Shown here: positions 7,103 to 13,312 of the stretch, piece after piece
Position numbering within the stretch: the first letter of the stretch is position 1
Layout: every line of letters begins with the position of its first letter
Assembly (NCBI GenBank): GCA_051010195.1
Contig: JBPCVV010000030.1
Coordinates: 1-20,378 of the forward strand
Reading direction: 5' to 3'
Length of the DNA stretch: 20,378 nt
Source: Anderseniella sp051010195
GTDB taxonomy: Bacteria; Pseudomonadota; Alphaproteobacteria; Rhizobiales; Aestuariivirgaceae
The notes under the pieces: model-generated
What the model was told of the DNA's origin: nothing
Seen by the model: the letters and a program-made list of their open reading frames with translations, nothing else
The model's database searches: none
Program-made: the position numbers and the translations under genes

Positions 7103-7881
7103 ATTTCGAGTTCCACGATCACCGGAACATGATCGGACGGTTTTTCCCAACTGCGCACGTGCTTGTCTATGCGGCAGCCGGTCGCCCGGTCGGCGGCCTG
7201 GGCAGACATCAAGACATGGTCAATTCGAATACCATTGTTTTTCTGCCAAGCACCGGCCTGGTAGTCCCAAAAGGTGTAAATCCCGTCTGACTGATCGAGA
7301 CTGCGTACCGCGTCGGTGAAACCCAGTGCCACAAGTTCGCGGTATTTTTCCAGCGTTTCCAGCCTGAACAGGGCATCATCGGTCCACTCTGCTGGCCGCG
7401 CGGCATCCCGGGGTTCCGGAATCACATTGTAGTCACCGACAAGCACAAACGGCTCTTCCAGCAATAGCTTGGTTTTCGCATGGGCAATCAGCCTGTCCAT
7501 CCAGGCGAGCTTGTACGGGTACTTTGCCGTGCCGACCGGGTTACCGTTGGGAAGATAAAGGCATCCCACCCGGCAGGCCGCTTTATTGCCGCTGACCACT
7601 GCCTCGATATAACGGGCCTGTTCATCGGTTTCGTCGCCGGGAAGCGTCCTGGCCACGTCTTCAAGCGGCGTGAGGGACAACAAGGCAACCCCGTTGAACC
7701 CCTTTTGCCCGTGCGTGACGACATTGTACCCGATGTCTTCAAACGCAGCCCGGGGAAAGCCTTCGTCCACCGACTTGATTTCCTGCAGGCAGGCGACATC
7801 AGGACGAGCCTCATTCAGCCACGCGATGGCCGTATCGAGACGCGCCTTGACACCATTTATGTTCCAGGTTGCGACCTGCAT
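7099..7881 (-). CDS. xthA: Exodeoxyribonuclease III (AP endonuclease)
   Basis: A 260-residue member of the exonuclease-endonuclease-phosphatase family, close to the usual length of about 260-270. By analogy with E. coli exonuclease III it cleaves DNA at abasic sites and degrades 3' ends during base-excision repair. Visible active-site residues are Asn7 (WNING), Glu34 (CLQEIK), Tyr109 (LYLPNG), Asp150 and Asn152 (VGDYN), Asp221 (IRIDHVL), and Asp250/His251 (SDHVPVIVEL). The start ATG at 7881 (MQVATWNING) is preferred because it aligns with the family N-terminus. The frame is open upstream to a GTG at 7917, which would add 12 residues of no family character. It is a monocistronic-looking gene on the minus strand, sharing a hairpin with the convergent Sel1 gene. 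Confidence 0.95.
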   Translation of the reverse strand: MQVATWNINGVKARLDTAIAWLNEARPDVACLQEIKSVDEGFPRAAFEDIGYNVVTHGQKGFNGVALLSLTPLEDVARTLPGDETDEQARYIEAVVSGNKAACRVGCLYLPNGNPVGTAKYPYKLAWMDRLIAHAKTKLLLEEPFVLVGDYNVIPEPRDAARPAEWTDDALFRLETLEKYRELVALGFTDAVRSLDQSDGIYTFWDYQAGAWQKNNGIRIDHVLMSAQAADRATGCRIDKHVRSWEKPSDHVPVIVELEI

Positions 7882-8016
7882 CAGCACCCCGATTGTAAGC
7901 AACGGTTGTCCCGCCACAGTTGCTGCAGATAGCCGGTTCCGTCAAGGCCACAAGCCAGCTCGTCACCAATTCCGTGCGTTCCGCTGGTAACCGCCCGCGC
8001 TGCACGACCCGTCAAG

Positions 8017-9681
8017 CTACTCGCACTGGTCCAGCAACCGCTCACGCACCCTGTATTCGCGCTGTACCTGGCGTCTGGATGATGAGCTGCACCATCTCAG
8101 GTGCCTCTGGAAATTGCGGCTCCAGCGGCGGCCGCGATATCCGCAATCGAAGCGCCGTGCGTCGCGGGCCTGCGCAACGGCTGTACGGGCATAATCGCGG
8201 CAAGCCGCGCGGCCCGGTCTACCGCCACGACCGGCAGCACGACAGTTGGCGACCTGACGCGCCCTGTTGTTCAACAGCTGAGTCGCGGCGCGCGTGCCGA
8301 TGCGACGACACAAACGCTCCTGGCGAACCCGGCTGCGCGACCAGCGTTCGCCACCGAAACCACACCGGTACCGGCGCGCCCGACGGGCCTGACGCACACT
8401 TTGGTCGGCGAAGTTGCGGCAGAAACGGGCCCGACGGCTGTTGTCTGTTATGACGTCATCCGGTTCCCCATCATCCAGGTTAGGCAAAACCGGTTCGTCG
8501 CGATTGCCATCGCGGCTCGCCTGCTGCCGCTGGCAGGTGTCGAGATCCCTGTCGCGAGCAGCTCTGGCCGCGTTATAGACCGATGACGGATTGCGCATGC
8601 AGAAACTAAAATAGGCATTGCGGCCGAAACCCCAGCGGCTGCCCGACAGGCCACAGTTCAACCGGTTGTTCTCGCCGTTTTGTACCATTGCTCGCGATGC
8701 ATAATCGTTGCACGCGGCAAGTTTGGCAGGATCCGGAGGTGGTTCCTGGCGCGGTTCGGTTTCTTGCTGCGGTTCGGTTTGTTGCTGTGGTTCAGTTTCC
8801 TGCTGCGGTTCAGTTTCCTGCTGCGATTCAGTTTCCAGCTGCGGTTCCGGTTCATCTTCCTGCAACAGACGTGGATTTGGTCTGGGTGTGGGCGGGACGG
8901 TCGCCGTGTCCAGCTCATCAACTGGTGGCAAGGGTGCAGGCACCGGTTCCGCAACAGTTTCATCTGCCGGTTTTTCAGGCAGCGGCGTTACCGTTTCAAC
9001 CGGCTTTTTGGGAGCTGGCGTTGGGGGAGGTGCAGGGACCGGCTTTTCCGTCACTGCAGGTTCTTCAGGTTCCGGCTTTTCCACTACAACCGGCTTTTCA
9101 GGTGCTGGCACAGGTTCAGGAGCCGGTTCCGGTTGCGCCGTTACCGCAGGCTTTTTGGGGGGAACAGGCACTGGTTCAGGTTTTGCCTCTACCACCGGCT
9201 TCTTGGGCGCGGGCGCAGGAGCAGGTTTCTCAACCACTGCGGGTTTCTTGGGGGCAGGGGCTGGTTTTTCAACCACTGCGGGCTTCTTGGGGGCAGGGGC
9301 AGGCTTCTCAGCTACCGCGGGCTTCTTCGGAGCAGGCGCGGGTGCTGGATCGTCTGTCTTCGTGACCGGGCTGGTCGTTGAAAGAACACCTGATATACAG
9401 CATGTATCGGATCGCTTGGGCGGCACGCCGGTTTTCAGCGCACACATGGCTTTAGGCCCTTTGGCGCCGGGCCATGAATAGGTCCAGGCGCGGCACTTGC
9501 CATCTTTCTTGCAGGCGTTTTCGCACAAGTCGGGATTGGGAGCCGACAATTCTATGGTTTTGTAATCAAGGCCGGGCCGGTCGGTTGAGCCGTCACGAGC
9601 TGCGTTTGCAGGTGCCGATAGAAGAACCACCCCGAAAATGGCAGCTAAGAAAGGCCGAAGCCAGAAATGTGAGTTCAGCAT
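8017..9681 (-). CDS. Secreted PAN-domain protein with Pro-rich linker and triplicated four-Cys module
   Basis: From the ATG at 9681 the product has 554 residues. Residues 1-27 are a signal peptide (core FLAAIFGVVLLSAP, ending ANA). Residues about 35-98 form a PAN/apple-like domain: RPGLDYKTIEL, then cysteines at 53, 57, 63, 80, 94 and 95 and the motif CRAWTY. PAN domains usually bind protein or carbohydrate. Residues about 112-319 are a low-complexity linker: 13-residue KKPAVVEKPAPAP-type repeats, then QQETEP repeats. Such linkers can span the periplasm. The C-terminal part has three copies of a 60-residue module, each with four cysteines and a CG[LFY]xGxRW motif. This module was not recognised as a known family. 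The frame extends to an ATG at 9759, but the extra 26 residues precede the signal peptide and look spurious. The gene lies between xthA and the erpA-type gene, splitting a pair adjacent in relatives. Surface or periplasmic location is inferred. Confidence 0.85.
   Translation of the reverse strand: MLNSHFWLRPFLAAIFGVVLLSAPANAARDGSTDRPGLDYKTIELSAPNPDLCENACKKDGKCRAWTYSWPGAKGPKAMCALKTGVPPKRSDTCCISGVLSTTSPVTKTDDPAPAPAPKKPAVAEKPAPAPKKPAVVEKPAPAPKKPAVVEKPAPAPAPKKPVVEAKPEPVPVPPKKPAVTAQPEPAPEPVPAPEKPVVVEKPEPEEPAVTEKPVPAPPPTPAPKKPVETVTPLPEKPADETVAEPVPAPLPPVDELDTATVPPTPRPNPRLLQEDEPEPQLETESQQETEPQQETEPQQQTEPQQETEPRQEPPPDPAKLAACNDYASRAMVQNGENNRLNCGLSGSRWGFGRNAYFSFCMRNPSSVYNAARAARDRDLDTCQRQQASRDGNRDEPVLPNLDDGEPDDVITDNSRRARFCRNFADQSVRQARRARRYRCGFGGERWSRSRVRQERLCRRIGTRAATQLLNNRARQVANCRAAGRGGRPGRAACRDYARTAVAQARDARRFDCGYRGRRWSRNFQRHLRWCSSSSRRQVQREYRVRERLLDQCE
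8023..8712 (-). repeat. Three copies of a four-cysteine protein module
   Basis: Within the PAN-domain protein (554-residue numbering) copy 1 spans Cys324-Cys383, copy 2 Cys421-Cys480 and copy 3 Cys494-Cys553. In all three the cysteines are spaced exactly 19, 18 and 22 residues apart (C-x18-C-x17-C-x21-C). The second cysteine always begins CG[LFY]xGxRW. Copies 2 and 3 are much more Arg-rich and alike than copy 1. Copies 1 and 2 are separated by 37 residues containing an acidic stretch, copies 2 and 3 by 13 residues. Confidence 0.85.
8752..8823 (-). repeat. 18-bp tandem repeat encoding QQETEP
   Basis: Four tandem 18-base units encode QQETEP, QQETEP, QQQTEP and QQETEP in the linker of the PAN-domain protein. 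The next six residues, RQEPPP, are a decayed copy. Unit number may vary between strains by slippage. Confidence 0.8.
9205..9327 (-). repeat. 39-bp tandem repeat encoding KKPAVVEKPAPAP
   Basis: Two 39-base units and a third of 45 bases encode KKPAVAEKPAPAP, KKPAVVEKPAPAP and KKPAVVEKPAPAPAP. The DNA copies are nearly identical (for example the repeated stretch with TTTTTCAACCACTGCGGG on the plus strand), indicating recent duplication. Degenerate copies continue toward the C-terminus. Confidence 0.8.
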
Positions 9682-9762
9682 GAATATTATTGCGTCCCTG
9701 AAAAGCCCTTCACCACCGATGTTGCGCACGATCATGGCGCAATTGTGGGCTTGCCACATGAT

Positions 9763-9789
9763 GCTTGCCGGCTACGGCAGGCAAAAAAA
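9763..9789. other. Inverted repeat next to an A/T run, between erpA-type and PAN genes
   Basis: GCTTGCCG (9763-9770), loop GCTA, CGGCAGGC (9775-9782) form an 8-bp stem with one wobble, followed on the plus strand by seven A. For minus-strand transcription from the upstream erpA-type gene the T-run comes before the hairpin, not after it, so this is not a standard intrinsic terminator. It may be a leader element of the PAN-domain gene. Confidence 0.3.
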
Positions 9790-9841
9790 GCAAACTTGAA
9801 CTTTTCTGGGCGCCAATGGCGTATGTGGGGCGGCACGCTGC

Positions 9842-10171
9842 TCAGATCGAAAAACTGGTGCCGCAGCCGCACGATGCTGTGGCGTTTGGATTGTTGACCT
9901 GAAACTGCGCCGCCATGAGATCGTCAACAAAATCGACCTCTGATCCCAGCACATAAACCAGGGAAACTGAATCGATCAGCAGAGTGGCGCCATCGCGCTC
10001 GATCACCGCATCGCCGGCGCCAACCTTGTCGTCAAGTTCAAACTCGTAGGAAAACCCTGAGCAGCCGCCGCCATTGACAGCCAGCCGCAAAGCGCTCTTG
10101 CCGGTTTCGCCGGCAACGATTTCCCGAATCCGTCGCGCGGCGTTTTCAGTTAGTGTAATGGCGGCAGACAT
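9842..10171 (-). CDS. erpA: A-type iron-sulfur cluster insertion/carrier protein (ErpA/IscA family)
   Basis: A 109-residue HesB/IscA/ErpA-family protein of standard length. The three cluster-binding cysteines are Cys37 in VNGGGCSGF, and Cys101 and Cys103 in ASCGCGTSF near the C-terminus. These proteins accept Fe-S clusters from a scaffold and pass them to apo-enzymes in the cytoplasm. The ATG at 10171 (MSAAITLTENAARRI) fits the family N-terminus and has AGGA 11 bases upstream. The frame is open to 10279, but the extra 36 residues have no family character and would overlap the divergent gene. Naming it erpA rather than iscA or sufA rests on its position next to the dgt-like gene in alphaproteobacteria, so the subfamily is less sure than the family. 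Confidence 0.9.
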   Translation of the reverse strand: MSAAITLTENAARRIREIVAGETGKSALRLAVNGGGCSGFSYEFELDDKVGAGDAVIERDGATLLIDSVSLVYVLGSEVDFVDDLMAAQFQVNNPNATASCGCGTSFSI

Positions 10172-10211
10172 GGCAGAAGCAGTCCTGTTTAATCTTGTGT
10201 TTCCACCTATG

Positions 10212-10240
10212 AATGTTGGTTGAGATGCCTGCTTTGTCAA
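10212..10240 (-). promoter_or_regulatory. Promoter candidate for the erpA-type gene
   Basis: On the minus strand a perfect TTGACA (10235-10240) is followed after 17 bases by AACATT (10212-10217), a weak -10. Initiation near 10205 would give a leader of about 35 bases to the ATG at 10171. The site lies in the 106-bp divergent gap shared with the dgt-like gene. Confidence 0.4.
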
Positions 10241-10277
10241 TGCGCGCCGGAAGATTGTCTCATATGAAAGAAAACAC

Positions 10278-11471
10278 ATGGCAGACTTAGCGCCTTATGC
10301 CAGCGATCCGAGAGCGTCGAGAGGTCGGTTCGTCGCGGAACACGACGCAGCCGGCCGCTCGCCGTTTCAGCGTGACCGGGACCGCATCATTCATTCTGCA
10401 GCATTCAGGCGACTGAAACACAAGACACAGGTATTCGTCTACCACGAGGGAGATCACTACCGTACCCGGCTGACCCATTCACTGGAAGTCGCGCAGGTTG
10501 CCCGCTCGCTTGCTCGTGCGTTGCGATTGGATGAAGATCTCACAGAAGCGCTGTCGCTGGCACACGACCTCGGGCACACGCCATTCGGTCACGCGGGAGA
10601 ACGTGAGCTCGACAAGTGCATGTCTGATCACGGCGGGTTTGACCATAACGCCCAGGCGCTTCGCATCGTAACGAGGCTTGAACGCAGGTATGCCGGTTTT
10701 GACGGACTGAACCTGACCTGGGAAACCCTGGAAGGACTGGTTAAGCACAACGGACCCGTTCTGGATGCGCACGGAAAGCCATCAGGGCGCTACATCAAAG
10801 CCGGTCTGCCGCATGCCATTGTCGAGTTTGCCAAAAACCATGACCTTCACCTGGACAGGTATGCATCGGCAGAGGCGCAGATCGCCGCGATATCAGACGA
10901 CATCGCCTACAATGCTCATGATATCGATGACGGCTTGCGGGCGGGATTGTTCGACGTCAAGGCTCTCCTTGAGGTGCCGATCGCCGGCAAGGCTATTCGC
11001 GAAGTTGAACAAGTGTGGCCGGACCTGGACCGGCATCGACTGATCCACGAAACAGTCAGGCGGGTCATCTCCTGGATGATTTTTGACGTGATTGCGCAAA
11101 CCCGGACAAATACACATGACAACAACGTCGACAGCGCAGATGCGGTTCGCAAGTCAACAAGGGCAATAGTCGGTTTTTCAGCCCAAATGAAACAGGACAA
11201 TGCGGAGCTTCAGTCATTCCTGGCACAGCACATGTACCAACACGATAAGGTCATGGCCATCATGGACCGCGCCCGGCGGGTGGTGAAGGACCTGTTCGAG
11301 GCATACAGCAATGATCCTGCGCAACTGCCTGCGGATTGGCAGGAACAGGGATATTCGCGCGGAGACAGCCGTCAGGCCCGCCAGATTTGCGACTTCATAG
11401 CCGGCATGACAGACCGCTATGCCCTTGATGAGCACAAGCGGTTGTTTGACCTTGATCCGCTTTTCCGTTAA
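10278..11471 (+). CDS. dgt: Deoxyguanosinetriphosphate triphosphohydrolase-like HD protein
   Basis: A 397-residue HD-superfamily protein of the dGTPase-like type common in alphaproteobacteria (about 380-405 residues). HD metal ligands are visible as His67 (RLTHSLEV), His96-Asp97 (LAHDLGHTPFGH) and likely Asp208 (ISDDIAYNAHDIDD). The N-terminal RSPFQRDRDRIIHSAAFRRL and KTQVFV are family signatures. Members hydrolyse dNTPs to the nucleoside and triphosphate, often as allosterically regulated oligomers that help control dNTP pools; the exact substrate cannot be read from sequence. The ATG at 10278 has only a weak purine stretch (GAAAGAAAA) upstream. It is divergent from the erpA-type gene and starts the co-directional series with argS and the SPOR gene. 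Confidence 0.92.
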   Translation: MADLAPYASDPRASRGRFVAEHDAAGRSPFQRDRDRIIHSAAFRRLKHKTQVFVYHEGDHYRTRLTHSLEVAQVARSLARALRLDEDLTEALSLAHDLGHTPFGHAGERELDKCMSDHGGFDHNAQALRIVTRLERRYAGFDGLNLTWETLEGLVKHNGPVLDAHGKPSGRYIKAGLPHAIVEFAKNHDLHLDRYASAEAQIAAISDDIAYNAHDIDDGLRAGLFDVKALLEVPIAGKAIREVEQVWPDLDRHRLIHETVRRVISWMIFDVIAQTRTNTHDNNVDSADAVRKSTRAIVGFSAQMKQDNAELQSFLAQHMYQHDKVMAIMDRARRVVKDLFEAYSNDPAQLPADWQEQGYSRGDSRQARQICDFIAGMTDRYALDEHKRLFDLDPLFR

Positions 11472-11542
11472 GCCCCGCGCGGCACATCCGGACAAATGGA
11501 TGCACGGCACAACTCCATTTTCACAGCATGACCGGGATCCCG

Positions 11543-13294
11543 ATGAACCCTTTCAGCCATATCAAGACGATTGTCGATGACGCGCTGGTTAAGCTTGCCG
11601 ACGACGGCGTGCTGCCGGCCGGCCTGGATGCATCCAGAGTCGTCGTGGAACCGCCGCGCGATCCCGCACATGGAGATGTAACCACCAACGCGGCTATGGT
11701 CCTGGCCAAGCCGGCAGGCAAGTCACCGCGCGACATTGCCGCAAGCTTGTGTGGGGTGCTTTCAGAACATGACGACGTGGCTTCCGCAGACATTGCCGGT
11801 CCGGGGTTCGTCAATCTGCGTATCTCGAAGGCGTTCTGGCCGGGGTTTATGCGTTCGGTCCTGTCGGCTGGTGAAAAATTTGCAGATTCTGCCCTCGGGC
11901 AGGGCCGCAAGGTCAACGTGGAGTATGTATCTGCAAACCCCACCGGTCCTTTGCACATTGGCCATTGCAGAGGCGCGGTGTTTGGCGATGCGCTGGCAAA
12001 TCTGCTCGAGGTTACCGGTCACGAAGTTACCCGGGAATACTATACCAACGACGCGGGCAGCCAGATTGACACCCTCGGAGACAGCGTTTTCCTGCGCTAT
12101 CTCGAAGCGCTCGGCGAAGATATTGGTGACATACCGGCCGGTCTGTACCCGGGTGACTACCTGGTGCCGGTCGGACAGGCGCTGGCGGCAGAATTTGGCG
12201 ACCAACTCAAGGACATGGGCGAGGCTGACAGAAAAACACTGGTCAAGACGCGCTCAATCGCGGCAATGATGGACCTGATCCGCGAAGATCTGGCGACGCT
12301 GAACATTCATCAGGATGTTTTCTTTTCGGAAAAAACACTGCATGAAAACGGTGAGATAGCCGAAACAGTTCAGACCATGCGGGAGGCTGGACTGGTTTAT
12401 GATGGCAGGTTGCCGCCGCCCAAGGGGCAGTTGCCGGAGGGTTGGGAAGATCGCGAGCAAACCCTGTTCCGGGCCACCGAGTTCGGTGACGACATTGACC
12501 GACCCCTGGTGAAATCGGACGGTTCGTTCACCTATTTTGCGGCAGACGTCGCCTATGCGCGCGACAAGATAAACCGCGGATTCAGTGAGCTTGTGTTCAT
12601 TCTCGGCGCCGATCACGGCGGATATGTCAAGCGATTGCAGGCTGTTACCAGGGCGCTTTCAGACGGGACCGTCAGTGCCGACGCCTTGTTGTGCCAGCTC
12701 GTGCGGCTCTTCCGGGGCGGAGAGCCGGTAAAGATGTCCAAACGCGCCGGGCAGTTTGTCACGCTGCGCGAAGTCGTCGATGAAGTCGGATCCGACGTTC
12801 TGCGTTTCATGATGCTGACGCGCAAAAACGACGCCCCGCTGGACTTCGATTTCCAGAAAGTGACCGAACAGTCGCGCGACAACCCGGTGTGGTACGTACA
12901 ATATGCCCATGCCCGCATCGGGTCAGCTTTTGCAAAGGCCAATACAGAAATTGGAAACGCTGCAGCCGACGTGTCAGATGTGCCGGAAGAATCGCTTGTT
13001 CTGCTTGATGACGAGACAGAACAGCGAATCATCGGCCTGATTGCCGGATGGCCCCGGGCGGTGGAGCTGGCGGCCCAAAATCGCGAACCACACAGGTTGG
13101 CATTCTATCTATATGAAATTGCAGCAGAATTTCATTCTTACTATAACAAGGGCAAAGATCAGCCGCAATTAAGGTTTATTTTGCCCAAACAGGTGCATCT
13201 TACACAGGCACGTCTCGCATTGTTGCAAATGATCCGCTATACTTTATCTAGCGGACTTAGCATCTTGGGCGTAAAACCTATCGATGAGATGTAA
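11543..13294 (+). CDS. argS: Arginyl-tRNA synthetase
   Basis: A class I aminoacyl-tRNA synthetase that charges tRNA(Arg), 583 residues from the ATG at 11543. Visible motifs: an N-terminal additional domain (about 1-110), the HIGH motif in ANPTGPLHIGHCRGAVFGD (HIGH at 138-141), the KMSKS-loop equivalent KMSKRAGQFVTL (397-401 for KMSKR), ILGADHGGYVKR before it, and the anticodon-binding DALR-type C-terminal region (NREPHRLAFYLYEIAAEFHS to the end). The ATG at 11543 (MNPFSHIKTIVDDAL) is preferred because it matches the family N-terminus and has GGGAT just upstream. An in-frame ATG at 11528 adds five residues and has no ribosome-binding site. The SPOR-domain gene follows after 18 bases, so the two are almost certainly cotranscribed. 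Confidence 0.96.
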   Translation: MNPFSHIKTIVDDALVKLADDGVLPAGLDASRVVVEPPRDPAHGDVTTNAAMVLAKPAGKSPRDIAASLCGVLSEHDDVASADIAGPGFVNLRISKAFWPGFMRSVLSAGEKFADSALGQGRKVNVEYVSANPTGPLHIGHCRGAVFGDALANLLEVTGHEVTREYYTNDAGSQIDTLGDSVFLRYLEALGEDIGDIPAGLYPGDYLVPVGQALAAEFGDQLKDMGEADRKTLVKTRSIAAMMDLIREDLATLNIHQDVFFSEKTLHENGEIAETVQTMREAGLVYDGRLPPPKGQLPEGWEDREQTLFRATEFGDDIDRPLVKSDGSFTYFAADVAYARDKINRGFSELVFILGADHGGYVKRLQAVTRALSDGTVSADALLCQLVRLFRGGEPVKMSKRAGQFVTLREVVDEVGSDVLRFMMLTRKNDAPLDFDFQKVTEQSRDNPVWYVQYAHARIGSAFAKANTEIGNAAADVSDVPEESLVLLDDETEQRIIGLIAGWPRAVELAAQNREPHRLAFYLYEIAAEFHSYYNKGKDQPQLRFILPKQVHLTQARLALLQMIRYTLSSGLSILGVKPIDEM

Positions 13295-13312
13295 GGGTTT
13301 GATGGGAACCGG

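Noticed and set aside
8708..9481. Long plus-strand open frames (up to 257 residues, Gly/Thr/Ser- or Phe/Arg-rich) opposite the PAN-domain gene
   Set aside because: They are mirror images of the Pro/Glu/Gln repeat codons, have no ribosome-binding site or family motif, and overlap a gene with a signal peptide and conserved cysteine pattern.
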